Below are positions 44,649-59,859 of a stretch of DNA of 64,000 nt, piece by piece. Under the pieces are notes generated by a model. That model made no database searches and was not told where the DNA came from. It saw nothing but the letters and a program-made list of their open reading frames with translations. Origin of the DNA: Inonotus obliquus (lineage: Eukaryota; Basidiomycota; Agaricomycetes; Hymenochaetales; Hymenochaetaceae). Position 1 is the stretch's first letter. Every line of letters begins with the position of its first letter. The DNA lies in assembly GCA_032164295.1 (NCBI GenBank), contig JAJHTX010000004.1, positions 2,666,001-2,730,000 of the forward strand, in the 5' to 3' direction. A program made the translations under genes and the position numbers.

Positions 44649-47600
44649 TTAAGATTCGAACTCCCTTCGGAGCACTTTCAGGACATCCGGGTCCGCACTA
44701 CTAAGGTACTTAGACTCGAAGCTCGGGCCGTAGTTGGCTTGTGCTTGTTGAACCTTTTGGGCAATGAAACTAGTAAGCTTCTGCGTCTCAACTGGATCCT
44801 GGAGATAAATCTACGACATCCGGGCTCATTCATATAAGCAGTTCATCACATCAGAGGTGTGAGACGTACCTGTCGCCAGCGCTCATATTCCGGTGTTCCA
44901 TCGAGCTCGTCGAGTTCTCCCGGCAAAACCGTTCCATTGGCCTTCCAAAATGTCACCAAAGACGAAAGGGTAGATGACCCATTCCTGGAAGCACGTTATT
45001 CAGATTGCAAGCAAGGTACTGAGTTCTTCTTACTCTGAATCTTCAGACGTTTCTTCCAGAGCCTCCTTCATCTCGCCGAAGACATCAAGCCACACGTTGA
45101 AAATTTCACCAGTCAATCGATCCAAAACTTCCGGTCTACATCCAGAAACAAGGCATGCTATGCCCATAGCGACGAGCTTTCGTTCCCGTGGCTCAGACAT
45201 GTTATCAAACTATGAGTAATGGTTAGTATCAGCTTCTTCATAATCCCAAGATTAGAAGCACACTTACTCTTCGCCACCATTGATCCAAGAGCGTCTCCCA
45301 CAGCTCATTTTCTGGCTTGTTCATTTTATGCGCAGTTGCCGAAATAAGCTGATACAGGATTGCCGCGTCATTAACCGCTAAGCGTGCAAACAAGCAGATT
45401 TCTTCCGTCAGAAGGGCAGTCAGCGCCCTATCCTCTATCAAATCCTTCATTAACCTCGTCAAGATGCTTGATGAATATAATGCTTCAGCCCAGATTTGCG
45501 CGGGCACCAATTGAGCAATTAATTGCAAAATGCCAATGATATCCTTTTGGTTTGGCCCTGTAGCTTGATCCAGTGCCTTGGCCATGGAATCAAAGACCGG
45601 GATAGCATAAGCCTGCAAAGCATTTAGCCACCATCCCTAACGAAAAATGGTTATCGAAAAGGGTTCACCTGGAGTATGCTCCTCGCATCGAGAACCAGGT
45701 ATGACCTCATGACCTCCGTGATAGACCCCAACAGATCAAGATCCTTTGAGAGGAGGCCGACGGCTAACGGGAACAGCTGGAGCAAAGAAGGAGCTCCATT
45801 GTCATTATTTAATGTGACTGCGTTTCTTAGGCTTGCTATCCAAAACTCCAAGGCATTCTCATCTAATTGAGCGCGGAGCTATGAGGCGGGACGCTGTCAA
45901 TTGTTGTAATAGCCCTTAGTAAGAGATACCCACATGGTCGGAAAGAGAATCCTGTATCAGTGGCACAATAATATTATTCAAAGACATAGATCTGTGCCTG
46001 GAAGCCTGAGGAGACCAATAAGATCTGCGGCTCGATGTACCAATACAATGGTTGGGAGGTGCATACCTCGACTAGTTTGGTGCATGTTCCCAAGAGGATG
46101 CTCTTGAATAAAGCATCCTCCTCTGATGTCCCTGTGAAAACGAACTTCTATTAACAACACGATAGACTTCGCTAGTAGATTGCGCTTACAGAGTTGAGGA
46201 ATGGCATTGGAAATCATTCCTTGGTACGGCACTATCTACTCAAAGTGAGCGACGAGAAGGGAACTAAAAGCAGACTCCAATTACCTGTTCTCCGACTCTC
46301 TCAATGATGACATTTAAAGAGCTAGTCACACGCTGCTTAGCTTCAACGGTATCTGCCTCGGACGTTAGATTGAGAAGCTCGGGAATTGCTGTTGGTAGGT
46401 ATGGTGAAAATTCATCGGCATTGAAGTTGAGGCTCTGGAAGCAAAAGCATTGATCAACTGCACATTATTAACTAGGCGGACAAACACCCACATCAATGCA
46501 TTCTCGCAATGAGCTAGCTGCAGCAAACCGCACAACCGGGTCGGATCCTGGTGCATGTTTGCTTAGAAGATGGATCAGGATGACCCAGATGTCTGCATTA
46601 GGTTTCACGCATTCATCGATAACGAGTTTACCTAGAAGCCAAGCGATGCGGCGTTTTAATATGGGATAACTAATAACATGAAGTCGCTTTGAGTTTCCTT
46701 GATAATGACTCGACAGTGCACGTACTTAGGACTTGGATTTCGGGCTTCCGCTGCCAAACTTTGTGAAATCCAGTCTTGGAAAGGTATTTCATTAATAAGC
46801 CATCGGGCGCAGCGCCCAATCGCACAGTAGAGTGCCTCTTTCTGCAAGATACTATTGAGATCCGAGGCGGGGCAAGCTAGGCCAAAATCAGAGCAAGGAT
46901 CATAATTCGATCCAGACGAGTTGCACTCACCGACTATCTGATCAAATGTCGCTTTCAATAGAGGAGAAACAAAGTCTCTATATTGATTTGCGAGGACCAT
47001 CAGGACTCTCTCTCCACAAGGCTAGTCAGACGTTAGCTTCTCAGGCCGGGGAAAAATTCTTCCGGACCACGTACGCGAAGCTCATATTCCCACTGGTCAT
47101 TTCCTTTATCTTCTAGATTAGCCCATTCTTCCGGGTCCGCAAGCCACGCATCCAAATCCTTCGGATTTAAGGGGATGAAACGCGTAACAAGGAGCTTTAC
47201 GGCCTCCTCGACGAAATCCTTCGAAAAGGCTGTATGAACGATGATTAGTCTTGATAGACAATTTCTATAACTTTATGGCAGTACCATTAGGCCCTTTCTT
47301 CGTCAGACTCCATTGACCAAGACTCTCCTTGAAGAGTACCAGTGCCTGTACTAGGAAGTGCACTGGGAACACGGCGTATACCGAATCTTGATACGTAATA
47401 CTTGTAAATTTCGTGTTTCCTTGAAGACAATTTAGCACTCACCCGCAATGTAATCAGTTGGACTGCTTGTTGCTTGAACCACTTTACTCCAGTAGTACAG
47501 CACGAGCTCTGGGCAGGCGCTTAAGACAACAAACTTCGGGCAACTGAGTTGCTGCATTCGTCGAAACAGTTTTCCGTATTGCCGAATATGACGTGTAAGA

Positions 47601-48784
47601 TAATCGATTGAGCATGCTGCGTTCTGATCCGTAGGTCTGTCAGCCGGTAGACTACCTAACGACGAAACCAGCCCAATACGAAGCTCTGTAAGCACCTGCA
47701 GCTGAGCTGCAGAGGCTCCGAAGCAGCTTTCTACCTAGCGTGAAGAACGGGATTAATACGAAGACATTTAGGTAGAAGTCTACTAACCCATTCCCGAAGT
47801 CGAAGGCAAGAATTAAGCGATATGCGGTGCCATGCCCAGACTGTCATCCTTGACAAACACTTATAAGCCAAATGCGCACTGATTATCGCATCCGTGGTAG
47901 TACGATTGAGAATTGATGTAGAGTTGATGGCAGAAGGGAAGTTGGACGAAAGTGTGTAGTAATAACCTTGTACTTTCAGATGAAGTAAATTGATCAGCTA
48001 GTAGGGTAATGGTGCACGTTGAGACTCAATGATGAAACGTAGAGAATGGATTCACCTGTTCCATGGCTTTGATCCCGACAGGCATTTTTATTGAAGCAAA
48101 TTCCTTAAGAATGTAGTTGAGAATATCCAAGGAACGACAGAGCACCAAGGCCGCCCGTGCGTCGCTGCCTCCGGTGGTCATGAAGGAGTTGAGCCCACTT
48201 TCAATGGAAGCTATGATGTTGGGAATAAGATTAGACCTAAATAGGACTTCAGAATGCAAGCAGTAGACAATCTGAGTTTACGAACCATGCGCTTGGATAG
48301 TCAGCACGCGCCATCTTTGCTATACAGAATTTATTACAATCTGCAATCTACGAATCGGCAAAATAAGCATTCGAAGGATAACCTAGGTGAACTTGAGTCA
48401 CACACGAGATCGTCACTTTCGTCCAACAAGGTCAGAGAACGACTTCGTATGTCCGCCTTCTGTGAATCGGAGGCGAGTCTAGCGAAACAAGAAAATTAGT
48501 TGACAAGCCACGACAACATATACGAATGAGTACCTCTTTCCTTTCCAATGTGCCAGAGCGTTGTTTTTGAATTGAATTATAGCTTGCCGACGGATATCTA
48601 AGGAAACGTCACGTCGAGCTGCGATTGCGCTCAGACAATCGAAGGTGCCAGACATGGCTACCATTTCCTTGAGCCTAATAGCAGAAGCAGTGACCAGAGC
48701 AGGATCCTGGCTTGCGGCACCAGACACAACGGCGAAGACCTCATCTGGGGACACTGGAGCAATTGGACTAGTATACCGATTCAT
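44649..48784 (-). CDS. KAP120: Importin-11 / KAP120-type karyopherin beta
   Basis: This nuclear import receptor is built of HEAT repeats. The start at 48784 gives MNRYTSPIAPVSPDEVFAVV. The importin-beta N-terminal domain follows: SAIRLKEMVAMSGTFDCLS, then DIRRQAIIQFKNNALAHWKG. After an intron it continues LASDSQKADIRSRSLTLLDE and ARADYPSAW. Later exons include GIKAMEQVNPF, FPLAVGLLSKDLDLLGSITE, IGILQLIAQLVPAQIW and, in the last exon, DPVETQKLTSFIAQKVQQA, KYLSSADPDVLKVL, ending RREFES with the stop at 44649. The gene is cut by at least 15 short introns, so single open frames are short and the exact exon set needs transcript data. Order and spacing fit importin-11/KAP120 better than other karyopherins, though the subfamily is less certain than the fold. 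Confidence 0.85.
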
Positions 48785-48970
48785 GGCTGTGGTGACGAAA
48801 GTGATAAAGTGAGACTGTGCATGAAGGTAATAGGGAAATTGTGAAGAACGGCTATATAAATGACACGGTGAACGCGCTGCACGTGACCGTCGATCGTTTG
48901 GCGTCGGACTCCGAGAGCAGAACACGTCATATTCGCGACTTGTCCCATTTTCCCGTAATTTCGAGCCAAG
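48785..48970. promoter_or_regulatory. Divergent promoter, KAP120 / LOA1-like gene
   Basis: 186 bp between opposing ATGs. It contains GCACGTGAC (about 48879-48887) and a TATATAAA element at 48853-48860, about 110 bp before the plus-strand ATG. Confidence 0.55.
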
Positions 48971-50457
48971 ATGGAGAAATACTCCCATTACAGAGTGAGT
49001 AGTAGGCAAACACTATTCTCAACAATGCAGCCTTTATAACATCTTTCTAGGATCCTGGAACTGGAATACAAGTCAGTAAACCTGAACCATTGATACGTCT
49101 CGCGCATCTGATTCACAGCAGCCTTTCCTGACACCAGTACCTCCTCAAGAGTCTGGTTCGTTTTCCACCGCCATTGCACTAAAACCTGTACTTTACCTCC
49201 TTGGGATAACTCGATCTCTCGTCGTTCTCGTACTTGCCTTGTTATATGTACTCCTTGTGCAAGGGGTTTGCGCGCTGCTCGTAAGTGTCACAGTTTACTC
49301 GACATCATATTAATATGGCCTAATGTTAGCAGTCCCCACTACCACCACTGTGTCGGGCTCTGTCATTCATATTTACAGCATCAATATGCCGTTTATCCCT
49401 TCTAATTGTCGGGGTCTACTGGATCCCGGTCGAAGTCGTGCGCCGGAAGAGAGGGTATGTGCTTTTCTCTGATTAATGTTAGCAGAACGAAACACATATT
49501 TTCCATAGTCGGTTCGCTAAGGATGAGTCATGGTCCCCCAAAGCGGGGGATGTAATCATATCAAACTGGATATCCTGGCTAGAAATTGCATGGTTGGCCT
49601 TCCGGTTGGTGAATTTTCATCAACTTCCGCAGTAACTAACTAATGGCATTTACACAGATTCAACCCAGTTTTCGTTCTTCCTATCACCGATCCCTTCGAG
49701 AAGGAAGTACCTCCCCCGAACTCACCCACGCGTGTCACTCCAGGCAGAAGGACAGGCACAGGCTCCGCAGCCCTTTCTCTTCCGACTCAGAATCGTCGTC
49801 AAGTAAAGCGCTCTGGGATTCGTGGCTTTGTAGAAGTCTCTTTGCTTCGTATGATATCTGTCTGTGGTCGTGTGCCACCTTACGGGATGAAGGTGCCTTT
49901 GAAGCACCGTTCCATTGATGAAATCCGTCAACGCGCAAAGAAAGTGGGTCGTCCCGTGGTACTTTTCCCTGAGTGTACTACAAGCAATGGCCGAGGATTA
50001 CTGCGATTCTCAGATATGCTCAAAGATGTCACAGTTCCTGTCAAGGACTTCGACGTCTTCGCCATGTGTGTTAGGTATGTCAGTAACATACACCTCGTGA
50101 AATCTTCCTGATTCATCCCTCGAAAGGATTGATCCTCCCACATCGTTATCGCCTACCCTGTCGTTATCTATCCCATCCTCGATATCTATCATAAACCCCA
50201 TCCCACACATCTTCTTCATTTCGTCTTCTGTTCTGCCTTACACCATATCTATCCGACTGCTCGCGCCCAGTGATTCACCGAGCTCACCTACGTTCGTGGC
50301 CAGTGAGGTTGGTTCTGGGCCAGCTAGAGGAGATGCTACACTAGCAGAAGTCTGCTCGTTCCTCATATCGGAAATTGGGAGGGTCAAACGCACAGGCATG
50401 GGGTGGGAGGAAAAGAGCATGTTCCTGGATTTCTACAAGGGAAAGAGTGGTAGATAA
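48971..50457 (+). CDS. LOA1: Lysophospholipid acyltransferase, LOA1/VPS66-like
   Basis: Family members acylate lysophosphatidic acid at the ER or lipid droplets. A short first exon (48971-48994, MEKYSHYR) splices to DPGTGIQ. Two hydrophobic segments follow (GITRSLVVLVLALLYVLLVQ and ALSFIFTASICRLLLIVGVY). The acyltransferase block I appears as SNWISWLEIAWLAF, in which Asn replaces the His of the usual HX4D, as is common in VPS66-type proteins. The second signature, LFPECTTSNGRGLLRF, is the family FPEGTT block with Cys in place of Gly. The C-terminus continues VRIDPPTSLSPTLSLS and ends FYKGKSGR at 50457. Whether the Asn and Cys substitutions leave activity cannot be judged from sequence. The gene is head to head with KAP120. 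Confidence 0.82.
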
Positions 50458-50570
50458 GACGTCTCTTCCTTCGTGCATAGTGCATGAATACTTTGTCTCT
50501 CTAATCCAAATGTCTAAGCTTTAGCTAATCAAGAACTCGTGATGCCGAAAGGTATTCCTCCGTTAACCTA

Positions 50571-52452
50571 TCAAAGCTTTGCCCTCTCCTGGGTAACTCT
50601 CTGCAACGCCTGACTCAAATCTAATTTCAAGTCCTATGGAGCGGGAAAGATCAGATTAATTTAGCTCATGATTTCGATTTGAGCGCGTACTTCTAATTCT
50701 TCCACTCCAATACTGACCCTAATGAGGCACGGGTCTGAGCTCGGGTCCGAGGTCATGCGATGTTCAATCAGACTCTCAACCCCTCCGAGACTCGTGGCAG
50801 GCTACAAAGAGCGAATGAAGCCAAGGTGCGGATTGACGATCAGGAAAGGGCGTACCACAAAATATTTCACGAGGAATGGTAATGCGGCTGCATATTCCTT
50901 CTTGGACAACTGCACGACAAGAGTTTTCCTCAGAATCCTTTAATCAAGAGCGAAGCGGAAAACAATACCAAGAAAGAAAACGTTGCGTTCCAACCTCCTT
51001 CCATTTGCTTCGCAACGTCCCAATTGGCCGTCTTAGCTTGTAAACTCGAATGCCAAACTTTCAAGAGAATGCCACCTGGAATACCGTCAAACTCCTTTCC
51101 CGAGGGAGTCTGTGATACCTGATTGAGCCATTGGGCAAGTGCAGTTGCTGTTTGCGATTGTCGTGGGATACGAAGATGGAAGGTTCGAAGTGAACGTAGA
51201 AGTAGCCATGCTTCAAGTGAGCCCTTTGGCAAATCTGTCAAGACGTTATACTGGAATAAGGGTGATAGAAGATTTACCATTTTGTTGCCCATGTAAGTGC
51301 GGTCTGTCCATAACTAAGTTTAATGGACTATCAGCACTAACCGGGGTCCACCTTTAACTATAGCACCATACCTGCAGCCATTCATCTTTGGTCTTGACGA
51401 TCAGAACACCACATAACAGGTCAGAGTGTCCGCCAAAGTATTTAGTACCTACGCGTACGACGTCAGGCTAAAAATGCAGAAACGTTTACACGAAAGTGCG
51501 GCACCGCTATGCATGATTATGTCGGCGCCCCATTTGAACGGATATTGCAAAGGTGGCGGTCCAAAGGTTGCATCTACGAAAAGATGCCCTTTGGCAGCGT
51601 GGACCTTAACGTAAAACGGTGACTATCCAAAGACTCTGTCATTGTCAAGAGCTCACTCACCTTATCCGCGTAGTACTGAATATTTCTACAACAGGGTTTC
51701 AGTTCAACCAACTCCTTTCAAATGTATTTGAAATTCGTCCTACCTTGCTTCTCCTAGGGGATTCAGAGGAGTCTCAAGCCAGCAAAGTGTACCTTCTTCA
51801 TACTCGTCATCAATATCAATAATTTTGACATCTCTCGCTTTCTTGTATGTTTGGATGGTTAGATGACAACCCTATGCATCACGATGCCGTTGAGAAGTCT
51901 TTTTCTGAGAGATCGGTGAGATTAATCACATGGTATCCTTCTGTGATAGCAATGCACTTTGGCTTGTAGTGCACAAGTGCCTTAGATAAGATGCAGTCAG
52001 TTAAGACATACGATCGGTAGGCTCGGAACACACTTACAGCGAAAGAGGCAGCTAAGCCTGAATGATATGTTATGGCTTGACCGTCCTGATAGGATTTACA
52101 GATACATTAGTATGAAAGAAAAAGCCTACTAAACTTAGGAAATCATTCATTACATTAATCATGGAAAGAATCTTTTCTGCACGAGTGACGTTCTCTTGCG
52201 TATACCTCGAATACACATGACGGACTGGATTTGTAGGGTCAAAGCCACCCGTGATTGTTCCCGTATCCTGAGGAGTCCTGAACGCTGGAAGACAAAGTGG
52301 TGCGATCGGATCTATAGAATTGATCTAGCGAAATTTCTCTTACTCGTAGAGACGGTTATTGCAGGAGCCACATCCTCTTTGATATGCGAGGCATCGCCAT
52401 GTATCAATTTTGTACCACTCACTCCTGTTGATGCTGTCGATTTAGAGGACAT
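50571..52452 (-). CDS. Cys/Met-metabolism PLP enzyme (cystathionine gamma-synthase/beta-lyase type)
   Basis: This is a PLP-dependent transsulfuration-family enzyme. The start at 52452 gives [20 protein letters not shown]. It continues [19 protein letters not shown], then [20 protein letters not shown] and [12 protein letters not shown]. The Schiff-base lysine lies in [19 protein letters not shown]. The C-terminal domain shows [20 protein letters not shown], then [17 protein letters not shown] and [11 protein letters not shown]. The last exon is [20 protein letters not shown], with stop at 50571. Many short introns (about 45-65 nt) break the frame. The substrate (cystathionine synthesis or cleavage, or another sulfur amino acid) cannot be fixed by eye, so no symbol is given. 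The motif order of the fold is complete. Confidence 0.88.
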
Positions 52453-52884
52453 GATGGTTAAAGATCGAAAAATGGTCCCGGAAGTTCAAGTCTTCTTTCA
52501 AAGCGTGTCCCTTACCAAGGCATGAGTCAAATCGTTTTGCCGATAACGTCATTTCGGCTTTAAACTCATTGCATTTATCCCACAACGAACGAAACTGCCA
52601 TTTCTAAGACTACGCGCGACGTACAATACAAATGATACGCAAAACATAAAGCATGAGTACAGTAGTCTCACCTGGGAAAAGGTAGGCACTGAAGAAAGAG
52701 GAAGCAAAGTAATCCAAAGTTGGCTGTCCAACTCCCAGAGAAAGCGGGAGTTCGCAAGGCTCGGGTCTAGAAAACAAAGTAGAGGCCTTGATTCTTGCCA
52801 GGTCTGTAAGATCCCTTGTACCTCGTGTGCTTGAAAGGGTTATTTGTCAAGCTGCTGAACAGAAAAAGACCGCTAGAGCCCCAA
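52453..52884. other. Gap between PAP1 stop and the PLP-enzyme start
   Basis: 432 bp, both flanking genes on the minus strand. It should hold the PAP1 3' UTR and the promoter of the PLP enzyme. Short open frames lack domains. Confidence 0.5.
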
Positions 52885-55636
<2,752 letters not shown>

Positions 55637-56196
55637 CTCGCTCAGGATAGCTGCTTTTAGGATTCCTAAGATTGTTGTAGAGCTCCGGATATTAAAGATG
55701 TAGGTACTCGGATCTACCCAAGTAGCAAAAATAACACAGACAAGGGTACTGCGACGAGTTCAAAGTGTAACCTGGGAATTGTTCACGCCACTCCGCCCAT
55801 TTGGAGTCTGAGGTCGATTATGTAATGATCCTATTCAAGGGTTACCGCAACAGAAGTTTAATGGTTTCACCACCGCAGTCTTCGCAAATTATGAAATTCA
55901 GGCTGTACACACAGTATATTGTTTAAATGAAATGCAAGTGGCATCGGTGTGTCTGGCACGGAAAACCGCCTTTAAACAGAAAGGTTACTACGCAGTATTG
56001 CCTTTGCTGGGACAGCTCTCATCTGGTACAAGAACCTATCTTGTCTTTAAAATGCTAAACACAATGCGCCATCCGTCCTGCCCATGGCCAATACAGATAA
56101 AAGGAAGTGTGTGATGTACAATGTGCGAATCGTATCTCGAGAGCAAATGCAAAGCAGTCAAACATATTGGCCGTAGAACAAGCTTAAGAAACATGA
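55637..56196. other. Gap upstream of PAP1
   Basis: 560 bp holding the PAP1 promoter and, at its far end, the 3' UTR of the next minus-strand gene. Open frames here have no domain. No repeat was noticed. Confidence 0.5.
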
Positions 56197-57634
56197 TCAT
56201 TGATCGTCCACAACACTACCTGTGTATTCAGACCCATCTTCCTCATCCTCTTCTCTCTCAGACTCAGGCAATGTTCCGAGTAGGTTCCCCGTGCAGTCCT
56301 CAAGCCTGATGTGCTGAGCAGCACAAGAATCAAACCACCTCACCCATCTGTCGTAGCAAGGACCCTCCCGAGGACCGTTGGCTTTGTTGAGATCACTAAG
56401 AAGACCCGTCTCGAGCACTCTCACAAGAGTGAGATTCGGAAAGTTAAGTTTGTTTATTGCGGCGAAGTTCATATCGTTACGCCTCTGCATGATAACAGCC
56501 TCGAATGGATTGGCTAAAGCGATCTGTCGTGGATAACCGACACCAAACGCATGCCTCAGTCCATACAGGCCAACGACCTGGATTTTCTTGTGCGGCAAGG
56601 TGACGAGACTACCCTCCAACTGCCAGTCGAGACTGAAGCAGAACGTCGTGAGGTTGGGACTCATGCTGAGAATCGTTTTCACGTCGAGGGTAGGAATTGC
56701 GTTGATGCTGAGCGTCTCAAGCTGAGCTGCATGTGGCCCGAGTACCTCGTTTATATCCGGAAAATCGTGCCGACAATTTTTGAAATCGAGTGTCAAGCTG
56801 ATGAGCTCGGGCATGTCCCATAACGCTATTTGTTCGATGAAATCCTGGATGGCGCCTTGCAGGCTCAGTTGCTTCAGGTGCGGAAAAGAAACGCCGATAT
56901 TCTTCCTCAGTCCCGGCAAAGTGGACGATGTCTCCTCCAAAGGGTAATTCAAGTCAATTTGAAGTGCGACGAGATTCCGCATCCCCAATAAAGCAGGTAG
57001 CAGCTTCGACTGAGCGTTGAACTCAAGCTTCCACTGAACCAACTTCAGTGGCGTCGAGCAGTACGTTCGTAAAGCATCCGCAATTGAGAGAAATGACACG
57101 AGCTCCATTTGGGGATCCACCATGAAAACTTGCAGGTTTGGACAGTGTCGGACTAGCGAGATTAAACAATCATCCATGCCCAAGACATTCAGATTGTGTA
57201 TCCCCAGCCGTTCATCTGAATAAACATGAATCGCCTTCGTCCACCAGCCCAATTTCGCATTCTTGTCAAGGGTTTTGATAAGTGTGCTGAGGCGTCTGGG
57301 GTCGCCAATTAAGATCGAGCGATACATGAACTCTGCTCCGATCTGAGCGAAGGAGACACAGGTCTCCGTGAAAGCCTCAACGAGGGAAAAATTAGCTTAT
57401 CGAGCTGAGAATTAACCAAGCTCACTTACTCACCTTCTCGAGGGCATAATGCTGTCGTTGCTTGATACGCCGGGCCTGGTGCGGTTTCCGCAACCACCAT
57501 TCACCAAAAACCATCTCATACCATTCGCTTTGGGCCAACGGCGATATAAGGGTCGGTTCGAGAATAGGGTCATCCTGTACGGCGATTTCGAGAATATTCC
57601 TCCATAGTTCAGATGGGAGCGCAGATACGGGCAT
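56197..57634 (-). CDS. F-box-like protein with leucine-rich C-terminus
   Basis: Exon 1 starts MPVSALPSELWRNILEIAVQ, a typical short F-box start, and runs to HYALEK. A GTGAGT intron (57433 to about 57376) splices in frame to AFTETCVSFAQIGAEF and the long exon from MYRSILIGDPRRLSTLIKT. The body has Leu-rich strands (CPNLQVFMVDPQMELVSFL, MPELISLTLDFKNCRH, AAQLETLSINAIPTLDVKT). It ends in an acidic Glu/Asp run (EREEDEEDGSEYTGS). An in-frame ATG at 57745 would add 37 residues; 57634 is preferred because the F-box then begins at the N-terminus. It is a likely orphan substrate receptor of an SCF ligase. Substrate unknown. Confidence 0.8.
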
Positions 57635-58005
57635 AAACAGTACTTTCGCGTTCAAAGTCAAAGATACTCTTTCAAGTAACTCAACCAACCAACATGAGGC
57701 ATTCGACATGAATAACGCTGACGTCATCGAGCTAGTGCCGATCATCCGAATTGGTAATCCGCAAGAGAATGCTTATTTAGGAAGTCTTCATGTCAGAACG
57801 TGTAGGAGGCTACATGACGGTAGACTACGGGGAGTCAGGAAAGGTCAAGAAATGCAAAGTATTCTAGTGAGTTCAAGATGGATGAAGAGCGCCTGTGTTT
57901 GTAAATATGGGAAGTCCAGCCAGAGGTACAATAGTGGAAATAAGAGAGAAACAAGAAAGAGCGAGCTGGGTCGTCATCTCCTACAAAAAGAAAACGGGGT
58001 ATAAA
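57635..58005. other. Gap between the F-box/LRR gene and the beta-helix gene
   Basis: Includes the possible N-terminal extension of the F-box gene (to 57745). Otherwise no feature is recognised. Both neighbours are on the minus strand. Confidence 0.45.
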
Positions 58006-59859
58006 TTAGAACTTTTTCCGCCGAGCCCAATCTTGGTTGGTTTGTGCTGGCCGGCGGGCCACAGCCCATTTTCTGATAAACCAAGCAAGGATCGCGACCA
58101 AGATAACGCCAAAGATGATGCCCAAAGCAAGTCCAACAGTCGCTCCAGTAGACCGTCCAGATGAGGGTTCGCCCTGACCCGCGGTCTCTGGGTTGCCACC
58201 GTATGGCCAGAAGTCTCCACCTTCGGGTGGCTGAATGCATGTAAGGCTGTCTCCATCCGAAATGGTAACAAAGTTAGGTTGGGTAGTTGTAGATTCTGTA
58301 GTATTCCTATCGATCATGAAGGCCTGTGTGGCCGGTGTCGCGTTGGTCTGTAATAAAACTCAAACTGTCAAATACCCTAATACCAGCAATGAGGCAAACG
58401 GTACGCACATCGCTGCAGTTCGGACCCCGGGATCCAATAAAAGACGTATTTCCGAGCAGATCGTTATCCAAGACGGTGAAATTCATAGCAGACGTGATCG
58501 CGATACCATAACCAAAAGCACCAGAGAAATGGTTCCCGATGACGGTACCATTCTCACTCTTGTTATTGCCATAGCGATCGCCAAACCATGCACGCGGTCC
58601 AATTGCGATACCGATTCTGGAGAAAATCTCAATTATGACATCTAGCTCCTGGGAGTTTGGAACCGCTTACTTTACAATAGCTTGATTTACATCCTCGCCT
58701 TTTGTCTCTGTTGCGCTCTCATTGTCTGTAGCGAAGCCACCGAAGATGGTATTGTTGCGGACGATGGTATCAGTATAATCGCCGGACCATGGCAGGTAAT
58801 CGACCATATTGATTCCTCCTAGGAGCGTTTGCTAGAAACACTGAGTTTAGATCACTCTCAACTGAGACGAACTGCCAACCCCACCTTCTCAATCCAGATT
58901 GTATTATTCTCTACGAGAGTTCCAGGTGACCCAAATATGACAATCCCACCATCCGTAGGATCCTTTATCATATTGTTCCGTACAATACCGTTCATGCAAG
59001 AGAAACTGATTCCGTCGGCCCACTGCTGGAAAGCATCTATTCCACAAGGACCTATTTCATTATTTTCTAATTACAAATCAGTAGCTTGCACCGACGTGCT
59101 GATCAGAAATGCACTCACGCACTGTAACATTGTTACACTAACAGAAAAGAAACATATAGTGAGATAATGATGGAAAACATTATCTGAATATGGCGTACAT
59201 TAAGAGCGCCTTCCATAACATGTAGGCATGACCAGCTCCTTGTGTCGAAAGTCCGAACGAATTCGATCAGTTGTCCCGAGTTAGGCCCACCCATCTCAAT
59301 ATTTGCTCCGCCTTGGATGATACTCTCTTCTCGTGAGCCGTCGATCTGTATTCAGGAGCTGAGTAGTGAAAAGATCACGAGAAGAGAACCGCCAGACACA
59401 CTTGAATATTCCGTATTTTCGTATTGCTACAAGTATCGCAAGTTCCCTGGATTGCAATCGTATGTCCCGTCCCATTACTGACCGCTCCACTAACAGTTAT
59501 CATAGCGCGGCTGTCATCCGTCGGGTAGCCTTCCGTGCTTATCTCCTGGCCTGGAAACGCGAAGAAAATGGGTGCGGTAATTTTGTACTCCGTATTCGGG
59601 CAAAGAGATAAGACGAAGTCTTCACCGGACGAATTTAGAGCAAGATTCATCCGGTCAGTGAGCGTATCCTGAGGTTCGACTTCAAAGCAACCATCCCTAG
59701 CTACAAGTCTGCGGGTCATGGTGAATAGAACGTTCAACTGGGAAATCACATAACCCTTACGGACTTTGAATACCCAGCATTCGGCGAAGGGACCCCAAAT
59801 ACTCTCCCATTACAAAATATAGCGTGAAGGAGCGGGATGGCTAGGAGTACAGAGTGCAT
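58006..59859 (-). CDS. Secreted right-handed beta-helix protein with C-terminal membrane anchor
   Basis: The start at 59859 gives a signal peptide, MHSVLLAIPLLHAIFCNGRV. After an intron the mature N-terminus reads DGCFEVEPQDTLTDRMNLAL and SLCPNTEYKITAPIFFAFPG. Then come QEISTEGYPTDDSRAMITVS and short beta-helix rungs typical of pectin-lyase folds (HTIAIQGTCDTCSNTKIRNI, IIQGGANIEMGGPNSGQLIE, RTFDTRSWSCLHVMEGAL). The last exon encodes a single hydrophobic helix, TVGLALGIIFGVILVAILAW, with a basic cytoplasmic tail (FIRKWAVARRPAQ). At least eight introns interrupt the repeats. I do not see a clear catalytic triad of a named polysaccharide lyase or polygalacturonase, so an enzyme role is unproven. 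It is probably a cell-surface carbohydrate-interacting protein. Confidence 0.82.
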
